A stretch of 36,580 nucleotides of DNA. Source: Candidatus Zixiibacteriota bacterium. Lineage in GTDB: Bacteria; Zixibacteria; MSB-5A5; GN15; PGXB01. Shown here piece after piece: positions 1 through 6,670 of this stretch. The translations under genes and the position numbers were made by a program. The notes under the pieces were generated by a model that saw only the letters and a program-made list of their open reading frames with translations, ran no database searches and was not told the DNA's origin. The stretch's first letter is position 1. Each line of letters begins with the position of its first letter. The stretch is taken from assembly GCA_026397505.1 (NCBI GenBank), contig JAPLUR010000010.1, positions 1 to 36,580 of the forward strand, in the 5' to 3' direction.

Positions 1-1
1 G

Positions 2-112
2 GATGTCTATAATGAGAAACGATTGCATTCCTCTCTGGGCTATCGACCACCCAACGAGTTCGAGGCCCTACTGAGGAACGAAAAAGTGAACCGCCAAACC
101 GTCCTACCCTAA
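2..112 (+). CDS. IS3-family transposase OrfB, C-terminal fragment (cut by window edge)
   Basis: The frame opening at base 2 reads DVYNEKRLHSSLGYRPPNEF and continues for 16 more residues to a TAA at 110-112. The YNxxRLHSSLGYRPP signature is the C-terminal end of the DDE integrase-core transposase encoded by orfB of IS3/IS150-type elements; it lies just after the catalytic glutamate. Only about 36 residues are visible because the gene starts before the window. Whether the full element is intact and active cannot be judged here. Confidence 0.85.
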   Translation, partial: DVYNEKRLHSSLGYRPPNEFEALLRNEKVNRQTVLP

Positions 113-114
113 CC

Positions 115-139
115 TGTCCAACAAAAGGGGTTCACTCCA
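115..139 (+). repeat. Terminal inverted repeat (right) of the IS3-family element
   Basis: This 25-bp segment begins three bases after the transposase stop. Its reverse complement starts TGGAGTGAACCCC and ends GTTGGACA, closely matching the general form of IS3-family ends. The stop codon of the neighbouring minus-strand gene (132-134) lies inside it. Confidence 0.7.
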
Positions 140-926
140 AACTCCCATCACTCGCTGCCGCACATATGATTGCAAGAATGGCTAGGAGGGCGGCTATGAT
201 AGCTACAAGTATCCAGGCGCTAACACTTATTCCCGCAGAGGCTAGAATTTTCGACGCCAAAATGGCCCAAGCGGGTGGACCGCACTCCCCTCGGAGATAG
301 TCAAATCCATGTTCGGAAGTATGGTCAAGGATGGACAGCTGCGCCTTTCTTGCCTTAACAGAAAATGCTTGAATGCTCACTAGGCTTGGCCCAACCGCGC
401 CAAAGAAATTATAATGAATTGGAGCGAAATGAATCCGAAACTCATCCAGCATTTCTCGCGTAGTACCGGCCCGGACGAAGAACCTTGTCGTCAACTGTGA
501 AAATGGGTGTTGCTCATTTTCAAGCACACCCATGATTGCAGGTAAGTGCTTTTCCATAACCTTGTCTAATCCTGACTCAACAAGTGCATCGCACATAGTA
601 TCAACGGCCTTAAATGCAGCTTCATAGTTCTTACGGCCCTCTGGAATGGACTTTCTAAATTTTTCCTCAAGTGTAGGCGCAAGTCGCCCTTTGCCAATCT
701 TAGTGGCCCACAGCCGGCGCTCACGCCTATGGAACTTGTTATACTCTTCCATGTTCTCTGCAAACGCGGTGAACGCGCCTGTAAAGGTCTCTGTATCCAA
801 GGCCCCGTACGCCTTCTTGAATAATGGGTCGACATACAATTTGTCAATGTTGTCTTTTAACGCCTCATATGCCGAGGCCAAAACTGGATATTCGTCCGAA
901 GGGATACTTAATACATCAAGAGGCAT
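132..926 (-). CDS. Unknown protein with C-terminal membrane anchor, 3' end altered by an IS insertion
   Basis: I do not recognise this 264-residue protein. Residues 1 to about 225 look soluble and mostly helical, rich in charged residues. Residues about 228-258 are a long hydrophobic stretch (ILVAIIAALLAILAII), giving a single C-terminal membrane anchor. The start is well supported: AAAGGAG sits seven bases before the ATG on the minus strand. The last two sense codons and the TGA stop lie within or straddle the IS inverted repeat, so the native C-terminus was probably longer or different and what is seen is a fusion to the IS end. No neighbour suggests a function. A tail-anchored or toxin-like effector is possible, but that is speculation. 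Confidence 0.6.
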   Translation of the reverse strand: MPLDVLSIPSDEYPVLASAYEALKDNIDKLYVDPLFKKAYGALDTETFTGAFTAFAENMEEYNKFHRRERRLWATKIGKGRLAPTLEEKFRKSIPEGRKNYEAAFKAVDTMCDALVESGLDKVMEKHLPAIMGVLENEQHPFSQLTTRFFVRAGTTREMLDEFRIHFAPIHYNFFGAVGPSLVSIQAFSVKARKAQLSILDHTSEHGFDYLRGECGPPAWAILASKILASAGISVSAWILVAIIAALLAILAIICAAASDGSLE

Positions 927-1968
927 CTTGACTTCTCCTTTCTTGCTTAAGTTTAAAATCTGTTTCTTGTGCCCAAAATACTGGTCACATAGTCAAAGGC
1001 GATATGTCTGATTTCTTTACTCCCGTGTTAATACCCATTGTTTGCCACATCCCGTCACGAGATCGCGGCGCAAAGATAGCGAGCATCCGTGTCAGATTCT
1101 GGCAGTGGAAAAACAACTTTTCTATTTTTCTTATGAAGCTTGATGAGTGATCACAGATTCCCAGGAACGCGTTGATATATAACCGGTAACGGGTAACCCC
1201 CAGCTTACTGGGGGACAGACGGGTGGCTTGAATCCCTTGCGCCTGTCCCGTACCCTTGGTCGGGGGTTTCGACACTTATCTGTGAATATTCCATTTCCCC
1301 TGCAAAATCACTATCAAACCGATGGTGATTTGGGCCTCGCCCCTCTTATAGAAAGAGTGCCTATTTAGATGTCCAAACGCGCAAAAATACTCACCGCCCA
1401 CCGGCCACCACCCGTTGCGGAAACCAGAATTCCGCATGCCCCCATTTTTATAAACAAACCCAAATTAATTGGCTTGTTTCTTTCCTCCCAATCTGTTTTC
1501 TGTCATGGTCTTAACACCCTATCCCACCCCGTATGAAATCACCCAAAAATTTCATAAAGCAAAGCCAAACTTCAGATCGCGTTGTGGTATATGCGCTTAG
1601 GCCGTTTTATGTTGGCTTTGCTCCCTTTACCCGCCTTCTCAATAAATGTTATATTATTAAGGGACAATGCCTTAGGCTATACTCCATCCCGCCCTGCTTC
1701 GCACATCATGGTCCGAACTCATTGGCCTCACCACCGAGATCTGCGCAAGAGGACCGGTGCCGAGTACATTTTAAAAATCGAAGAAACAAACCCAATTCGT
1801 GGGGTCGGCCTTTTCCGCCTAATTCATTGTTATCCATTATAGTGCCGGTAAACATCGCCCATTTTCTCAATCCCGACATTGAGTCCGGGGCTCACAACTC
1901 TACCTATGCTGACCACCCCCCATAAATCCGGTTGCAAATATGCGGTTCTGATGTATCTTTAGACCGAT
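927..1968. other. Long non-coding stretch with several perfect hairpins
   Basis: No convincing gene was found in about 1 kb: the open frames here lack ribosome binding sites and have implausible composition. Visible structure: CCCCCAG/CTGGGGG (1197-1203 with 1208-1214), GGGACAG/CTGTCCC (1212-1218 with 1243-1249), an outer GGGTA/TACCC pair (1191-1195 with 1251-1255), AAATCAC/GTGATTT (1305-1311 with 1325-1331) and TGCGGAA/TTCCGCA (1416-1422 with 1430-1436). The first two share bases 1212-1214 and so cannot form fully at the same time. Confidence 0.5.
1932..1959 (+). promoter_or_regulatory. Possible promoter giving a near-leaderless transcript
   Basis: TTGCAA (1932-1937), 16 bases, then TATCTT (1954-1959). 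The expected start of transcription, about 1966, is almost at the ATG of the following gene (1969), which has no Shine-Dalgarno sequence. The match is modest. Confidence 0.3.
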
Positions 1969-4098
1969 ATGGCCGCCGCGAAAGAAAAACCCAAAAGCTC
2001 CCGCAAATTAGCTCCTAATCTCCTCTTCTGGGTGCTTCTTGTGGTCATCGTCGCCGCCGGCATCTATCTCCGCCTGGCCAACCTTGATTCCGACCCGCCG
2101 ATCTATTTCGATGGTTACGGCCAGTCGCTCACCACCGACCCCTACCATTACGTGCTTCATGCCCGCAACCAGCTTCTTTTCGGCCAGAGCGACCCTTTCA
2201 ATCAGGAGCGCTGGCGGGTATTCGAGTACACGCTTGTATCGGGCTTAAGCTATGTCTTGTTTGCCCTTTTCGGTATCTCGCGTATCAACGCCAACCTGGC
2301 TGGCCTGATACCCTCGCTACTGGCCATATTTCTCTTTGCCGCGGCCATGCGGAAATTTGTCAGCCGCTGGGGCATGCTGCTCATCTTATTTCTTTTGCTG
2401 TCGAACAAGGTGCTTTATGTTTACGGACGGCTGCCATACACCGAAAACGGCCTTCTTCTGATAGCCGCCGCCCTGTTCTTTGTCTTTGCCTATTATCGCC
2501 ACCAACTCTGGGGCATTATCACCATGGGGGTGCTGGTTGCACTTGCAGGATTGAGTTGCAAAATATTCGGCTTTCTCCTGATAGTCCCGGTAATAGTCTC
2601 AATCTGGCTGGAAAGCGAACCGCGCAGGAAAAAGGATATTCTCACCGTCGTCGGCTCGACTCTGGCCGCAGTGCTTCTCTGGTTCATTCTTATCTTTGGC
2701 GGGAAATTCGGCGCTTTCACCGATTTCCTTTTCAAGCAAACAATCGGCCTTTATGGATTCCCCGAAGCTCTCAAATCGCCCCTGACCTTTATTGTCAAGC
2801 TAATCAGTTTCGGCAACGATTCACTTTTCTACTATCTCGGGCCGGCACTGAGCATCACCGGATTTCTGAGTCTTATAGTTCTGATCCGTTTCCATTCATG
2901 GAAAAGCCTCAAAGAAAATCTCCCGCTTCTATTCCTGATCGTCTGGTTTGTCGCCGGGCAGATATTCTTCATGCCGGAAAACTATCGTCCCCTTCGATAC
3001 ATTTTTATGCTCTATTTCCCCCTGGCAGGCTTGGCCGGGTATCTTTTCAGTCAGAAATTTGATCGGTTCAAGAAAATGCCGTCGCGAGAAGGGAAAATCT
3101 TCATAGCCGTGCTATTTCTTGCCTTCTGGATGACAATTGACCAGATCGCTTATAACGGCTATGCTATGTCGGGGAATCTGGCCGATAGTGAGAAAGATTC
3201 CGCCACGATTGTCCGGATAATGCTCGTGCCGGCGGCCTTGCTCACTTTCCTGGAGATCAGATATCATCTCATTCGCAGGGTGATTTCACTGCGATATGCC
3301 AAAGTAACCGCGTTCGTTTTGATTTCGGTCGTCGGACTTTGGAATTTCGGACAGGAATATAATCAATGGGAAAAGCAACGGGCTTATGCGAGCAAAGAGG
3401 CGGGCGAGGATTTGGCGCAGATACTGGGCGAAAATGCCGTTATCAGCGGCCCGTTGACCCCCACCCTGCTTCTGGAAAACAGGCTGAAGGGGCTGATCTA
3501 TGCGGCCGGAGTTTCTAATGATGACCCCGACCTTTTCCGGAAAATTCCTGTGACCCATATCGCAGTTGATGGCGGGGCATCCGGTATCTTGATCAAAGAG
3601 TTTCCCTATTTGGAGAAGGCAGAGAAGGTCACCGAGTACTGGATAAGGAATTCCGGCATTGTGCTGGTGCGAGTTACCGACCTGACCGGAAACGCCGCGG
3701 CCTCTTCCTATAAAATGACCGACTATGAAATCGGATGGCGTTTCAAAGAAGAAAAGCAGAATGACAGCGCCCTATTTTATATGGAGAGATTCGCCTCGAA
3801 GTACCCCAATAATAAGTCGGTTCTGAAGGCCATAAGCGATCTTTATGCACTGAGCGGCAAATTCGAACTAGGCCTTCAAGCACTTCAGAAGGCAGCAAAC
3901 CTCTATCCCGATGATTTCTCGGTCCAGTGGGCACTGGCAATTTACCTGCATAAGATGTATATCGGGAGCGGCGACAAGAGCTATCAAGTGCTGGCTTTTC
4001 AGGCCTATTTGAAAACTGTCGCCAAGAATCCTTACAAAGCGGATGAAATAAAATCAGTCTCGAAAAAAATCGCCGAGATGCGACTTGGCAATCAATAG
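1969..4098 (+). CDS. GT-C-type integral membrane glycosyltransferase with C-terminal TPR region
   Basis: A 709-residue polytopic membrane protein. After a short basic N-terminus (AAAKEKPKSSRK) comes a first membrane helix (about 18-35), then an acidic loop with D40, D42, D48 and D57 (DSDPPIYFDGYG...TTDPYHY). This resembles the catalytic first periplasmic loop of GT-C enzymes of the PMT/GT39 type that use lipid-linked sugars. About ten further hydrophobic segments follow up to about residue 460. A soluble domain follows, and residues about 585-690 form TPR-like helical pairs (YPNNKSVLKAISDLYALSGK, YPDDFSVQWALAIYLHK). Such proteins usually transfer sugars from polyprenyl phosphate to proteins or surface glycans. 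The acceptor is unknown and no glycan cluster adjoins it. No Shine-Dalgarno sequence precedes the ATG. Confidence 0.7.
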   Translation: MAAAKEKPKSSRKLAPNLLFWVLLVVIVAAGIYLRLANLDSDPPIYFDGYGQSLTTDPYHYVLHARNQLLFGQSDPFNQERWRVFEYTLVSGLSYVLFALFGISRINANLAGLIPSLLAIFLFAAAMRKFVSRWGMLLILFLLLSNKVLYVYGRLPYTENGLLLIAAALFFVFAYYRHQLWGIITMGVLVALAGLSCKIFGFLLIVPVIVSIWLESEPRRKKDILTVVGSTLAAVLLWFILIFGGKFGAFTDFLFKQTIGLYGFPEALKSPLTFIVKLISFGNDSLFYYLGPALSITGFLSLIVLIRFHSWKSLKENLPLLFLIVWFVAGQIFFMPENYRPLRYIFMLYFPLAGLAGYLFSQKFDRFKKMPSREGKIFIAVLFLAFWMTIDQIAYNGYAMSGNLADSEKDSATIVRIMLVPAALLTFLEIRYHLIRRVISLRYAKVTAFVLISVVGLWNFGQEYNQWEKQRAYASKEAGEDLAQILGENAVISGPLTPTLLLENRLKGLIYAAGVSNDDPDLFRKIPVTHIAVDGGASGILIKEFPYLEKAEKVTEYWIRNSGIVLVRVTDLTGNAAASSYKMTDYEIGWRFKEEKQNDSALFYMERFASKYPNNKSVLKAISDLYALSGKFELGLQALQKAANLYPDDFSVQWALAIYLHKMYIGSGDKSYQVLAFQAYLKTVAKNPYKADEIKSVSKKIAEMRLGNQ

Positions 4099-4286
4099 TC
4101 TTACCGCTTATTTTCATCTATCAACAGATATTTCCTATCGATTTTCACCTATCCACCCATTAGCATGAAACTTTTTTTGTGATTTCTGGTTTAATAGAGT
4201 ACTTAATTGACATAAAATTTTTTGGATTGCGAATTATGCTTTTGGCTTTCAAGGTCTTATATGATTTATTTTAAGAAAGTTTTTAG

Positions 4287-4316
4287 TTGACTTCCAATTT
4301 CAAAAAAGGGTACTTT
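4287..4316 (+). promoter_or_regulatory. Sigma70-like promoter for the small thioredoxin-like gene
   Basis: TTGACT (4287-4292), an 18-base spacer, then TACTTT (4311-4316), in an AT-rich gap of about 240 bases that otherwise shows no gene. It lies about 20 bases before the ATG at 4336, leaving just room for the GGTGAG ribosome binding site at 4327-4332. Confidence 0.45.
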
Positions 4317-4335
4317 ACCGCCGCGCGGTGAGATT

Positions 4336-4596
4336 ATGCAAATAGAAATAATCTATTCCAAAAGTAATGCCGACCACCTGAAGGCGGCATCATTTGTTCA
4401 TGAGGCGGTTCGAAACCTCGGTATTACGGCCATTATTACCGAGCATGAAGCTCAGATGCCGAATCCGAAGGTTATGGTCAATGGATTTGACCTGATTAAT
4501 TCGGTCAAGAAGATTGGCAACGGGGGAGAGGGTTTGACCATATCGTACGATTCGGTCGTGAAAGCCCTTGAGCGAACTGCCTGGGCCTGCATTTGA
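4336..4596 (+). CDS. Small thioredoxin-fold-like protein without the CxxC motif
   Basis: An 86-residue protein. The N-terminal strand (IEIIYS), the following helix, a second strand (ITAIITEHEA) and a PNPKVMVNGFDL segment match the layout of small glutaredoxin/thioredoxin-like proteins, whose equivalent reads like 'sPTvlVNGrdl'. In those proteins a CxxC follows the first strand; here the position reads SKSNAD, so no redox-active pair exists. The only cysteine is the penultimate residue. The start is supported by GGTGAG three bases before the ATG. It may be a non-redox binding protein. The fold assignment is inferred from a short sequence and is tentative. Confidence 0.55.
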   Translation: MQIEIIYSKSNADHLKAASFVHEAVRNLGITAIITEHEAQMPNPKVMVNGFDLINSVKKIGNGGEGLTISYDSVVKALERTAWACI

Positions 4597-4858
4597 ACTG
4601 ACCAGATTACTTTTCATCAATTGAAAATTCCGGGTTGAGCTATATTTGTATTTGGGTGCGTTCATTAGTGCTCAATGTCCCTTTCGGGGCGGAAGATCGA
4701 ATTTTGTACCGCGTGGTACGGTAATTGGACAATTTGGAGAAATTATATTTGGCGTAACCATATATCAATTAAGCTATTGGCCGGTCGGAAATACTTGGCA
4801 TGCAGTTTGATATCTACTTCGGCAAAAGATTTGGAGCTTAATGGAAAGGAGTAATATG
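4597..4858. other. Intergenic gap with a short inverted repeat
   Basis: No gene is seen. GTACC/GGTAC (4706-4710 with 4715-4719, loop GCGT) is followed by CGGTA, so TACCG/CGGTA can pair as an alternative. It could be an operator upstream of the lipoprotein gene, but nothing else supports that. Confidence 0.25.
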
Positions 4859-5944
4859 ATGTTTCGGAAAACTCTAATTCTACTTCTGTCAATTGGATTG
4901 ATTGCGCTTCTTGCCGGCTGTGGCAAGGACAGCACCTCCTCCAACTCCGAGGATTTAAACAAGATCGCCGCACAGTTCGGCGGTTTCACGCCCACCAATG
5001 AACTGCCTTATTTTGGAGATCCCACGCTGGCCGCCAAGCTGGGTGGAGATAAACCCTATGATGATCCTATTGCTGCCGGCGAGGATTCCCTGGTCGGCGA
5101 CACCGGCATCTCTCTGTATGCAATAAGGATTGTTTGGGGACGCCTGGCCTATGATTCGGCCTCAACCACGCCCACCGACTGGACCGGTTCTCTTAAAGTA
5201 TCCCGTGGGATTGAGATTCTGCGCCGCACGATAAATTTTGAACCGGCCAGAGATTCTATCCTCCCGCGGACCGATCGATCCCTTATCGAATGGGTTTCAA
5301 GAACCACCGTTTTCCATGATGGCATCTTTGTTAATGTTTTCGTTCCGCCGGCTGACAGCGGCGATACCAATACCTCTCCGGTCACTCTGACATTTGACAC
5401 GGCGCCGTTCAAAATCACCTTTAATATCGACCAGTTGAACGGGTTGGATACGGTCTATTATCTCAGCGATTCCAACGCTGTGGCGGTGCAGGCGTTCAGA
5501 TTTACCTGGCGATACTGCCCGAGAGGATTCCTGGCCGGTTTCTGGGGAACCGATGACAGCGGCAACGGGATTTTTTACGGCAACTGGATGACCTGCAATG
5601 GCAAGATTCTGGGCCAGGTAAAGGGGAAATGGGGCATTCCTGACAGTACCGGCGAAATCCAGCGGGTTTTTGTCGGCAAGTATATTGATATCAACGGCAG
5701 ATTCGAAGGGCTTTTGAAGGGAGATTATGGCCCGATGCCTAATATACATGCTTCTGAGAAGGCTATGTGCCGGGCAGGCGGATGGTTCAAGGGGAATTTC
5801 TATGACCGCGATCTGAATATTCTGGGCGACCTGCGGGGAAGATATAAATCGCACCCGCGCGATGCCGCCATGGGATTTTTCCACGGCCGATGGAAAGTCG
5901 CCTGCCGGTCAATTATTGGAAATGACATGGGGCCCGATTTCTAG
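4859..5944 (+). CDS. Predicted outer-surface lipoprotein with glycine-aromatic repeats, function unknown
   Basis: About 361 residues beginning MFRKTLILLLSIGLIALLAG followed by the lipobox cysteine C21, then a Ser/Thr/Asp-rich linker, so it is a lipidated exported protein. An upstream ATG at 4841 is in frame, but AAGGAG (4846-4851) lies downstream of it and seven bases before 4859, so 4859 (or 4856) is the likely start. The last third contains repeated short units in which glycine alternates with aromatic residues (AGFWGTDDSG, FYGNWMTCNG, VKGKWG, LKGDYG, FKGNFYD, LRGRYK, FHGRW), spaced roughly 10-25 residues and suggesting a regular beta-sheet surface somewhat like MORN repeats. A strong terminator follows, so it is monocistronic. 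I do not recognise the family. Confidence 0.75.
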   Translation: MFRKTLILLLSIGLIALLAGCGKDSTSSNSEDLNKIAAQFGGFTPTNELPYFGDPTLAAKLGGDKPYDDPIAAGEDSLVGDTGISLYAIRIVWGRLAYDSASTTPTDWTGSLKVSRGIEILRRTINFEPARDSILPRTDRSLIEWVSRTTVFHDGIFVNVFVPPADSGDTNTSPVTLTFDTAPFKITFNIDQLNGLDTVYYLSDSNAVAVQAFRFTWRYCPRGFLAGFWGTDDSGNGIFYGNWMTCNGKILGQVKGKWGIPDSTGEIQRVFVGKYIDINGRFEGLLKGDYGPMPNIHASEKAMCRAGGWFKGNFYDRDLNILGDLRGRYKSHPRDAAMGFFHGRWKVACRSIIGNDMGPDF

Positions 5945-5975
5945 GCTAATCCAACCATTTCCATAAAGATAAAAC

Positions 5976-6010
5976 AGCCGGTCGGTTAAACTGCCGACCG
6001 GCTCTTATTT
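5976..6010 (+). terminator. Rho-independent terminator after the lipoprotein gene
   Basis: A perfect 10-bp stem (AGCCGGTCGG at 5976-5985 with CCGACCGGCT at 5994-6003), an 8-base loop, then a short T-rich tail (CTTATTT). Confidence 0.75.
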
Positions 6011-6330
6011 GGGGCAAGATAGAATCCTTGAAGTCTCGATTTTGAAGAGAAACATAAACCTCCATTAAGTTGACCAATTACTCCACCGGCAGGTCCTGAG
6101 CGGGGGAGTCCGGCATTTTATTTAGGGAGGAAATAATGAGAAAGAGATTTTGTGGCATATGCCACGCAGGTGACAGTTGCTGACAGTTGGATTGACGATT
6201 GATTTCATCTCATTTATAGACATATAAAGATGAATAGTCTTTATTAATGGGGGGAGGCCAAAACACCATCAGTTTGATTGTGATTTTGCAGGGGGTGCTA
6301 TGAGGGATAAGGAGTTGCGAAAAACCGCCC
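6011..6330. other. Gene-poor gap with micro-ORFs
   Basis: No full-length gene is seen. It holds a 15-codon frame with an excellent ribosome binding site (6136-6183, listed separately) and another very short frame at about 6300 after GGGGG. It may be remnant coding DNA next to the accessory module. Confidence 0.4.
6136..6183 (+). CDS. Possible 15-aa peptide with CxxCH motif
   Basis: AGGGAGG (6124-6130) sits five bases before an ATG opening MRKRFCGICHAGDSC and then TGA. CGICH is the haem c-attachment pattern, but the peptide is too short to be a cytochrome. It could be a remnant of a multihaem cytochrome, a leader peptide or chance. The ribosome binding site is the only strong evidence for translation. 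Confidence 0.25.
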   Translation: MRKRFCGICHAGDSC

Positions 6331-6450
6331 GCGAATAGAGCTTGACTTTGGGCGGATGGCTGGTATTTTATGGCAGATTCGGTGGAAGATTACAGTTATT
6401 AATTTGCACCTGGGACAGGGATTGAGAATTCCAGCCTGTTGGGTGGGTTG
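6331..6450 (+). repeat. 120-bp dispersed repeat, copy 1 (upstream of the ATPase module)
   Basis: This aligns without gaps to 16269-16388. By hand count 93 of 120 positions match (about 78%), including identical blocks CTTGACTTTG and AATTTGCACC. Both copies lie on the same strand and end shortly before the start codon of a long accessory gene or its partner. The first 40 bases contain a promoter-like sequence. The antisense frame from the block's right end also reads similarly in both copies (THPTG..., QVQINNCN, PPNL, stop), with many differences at third codon positions. Confidence 0.85.
6342..6369 (+). promoter_or_regulatory. Promoter inside the 120-bp repeat, copy 1
   Basis: TTGACT (6342-6347), a 16-base spacer, then TATTTT (6364-6369) preceded by TGG (extended -10 character). 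Both hexamers are conserved in copy 2. Transcription would start near 6376, about 95 bases before the small gene at 6470. Confidence 0.5.
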
Positions 6451-6469
6451 CCGGTTGCAGAGGAAAGAT

Positions 6470-6670
6470 ATGCTTATGACGAAAGCTATTGAAATTGAAA
6501 AGACGCTGTGGGAACAAATCGCAGATGAAATGCTCGCCCGTTTGTCTCGCAGGGTTGAATTTGAGGGACAAAGTCTCGAAGCCATCAGACGAGCGGTCGA
6601 ATGTGGTGATCTGAAGAACCCGTCAAAGGTGGCTGAAGCGATTACACCCAAAGGATCGATTGAGCTATGA
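6470..6670 (+). CDS. Small acidic partner protein of the SMC-like ATPase
   Basis: A 66-residue helical protein starting MLMTKAIEIEKTLWEQ. GAGGAAAG ends four bases before the ATG at 6470; the in-frame ATG at 6476 is an alternative. Its stop overlaps the start of the following ATPase gene in an ATGA arrangement (6667-6670), so the two are very likely translationally coupled and made in step. No domain is recognised. The sequence is rich in Glu, Arg and Ala, with a central segment LSRRVEFEGQSLEAIRRAVE. Small coupled genes upstream of RecF/SMC-like ATPases often encode regulatory or complex subunits; that role is inferred here from position only. Confidence 0.65.
   Translation: MLMTKAIEIEKTLWEQIADEMLARLSRRVEFEGQSLEAIRRAVECGDLKNPSKVAEAITPKGSIEL

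Larger units (their letters stand above)
1..139 (+). mobile_element. Right end of an IS3-family insertion sequence (left part outside window)
   Basis: The first 139 bases hold the last codons of an IS3-type OrfB transposase followed directly by a terminal sequence at 115-139 that starts TGTCCAAC, runs through AAAAGGGG and ends in CA, which is the usual look of an IS3-family end. The left end lies outside the window, so element length, partner inverted repeat and target duplication cannot be read. The outer boundary is placed at base 139 because of the terminal CA. Confidence 0.8.

Noticed and set aside
985-1275. 96-residue minus-strand frame
   Set aside because: It runs through the hairpin cluster at 1191-1255, has no ribosome binding site and has unlikely composition; treated as repeat-derived.
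1533-1925. 130-residue plus-strand frame upstream of the glycosyltransferase gene
   Set aside because: Low-complexity, proline-rich composition, no binding site, no recognisable domain, and a competing frame overlaps it.
6438-6444. Possible integron attC core (GTTGGGT) in both copies of the 120-bp element
   Set aside because: GTTRRRY is matched at the same place in both copies (also 16376-16382) and a gene follows closely, as in a cassette. But no RYYYAAC partner or paired inner boxes are seen upstream, and no integrase is present in the window.
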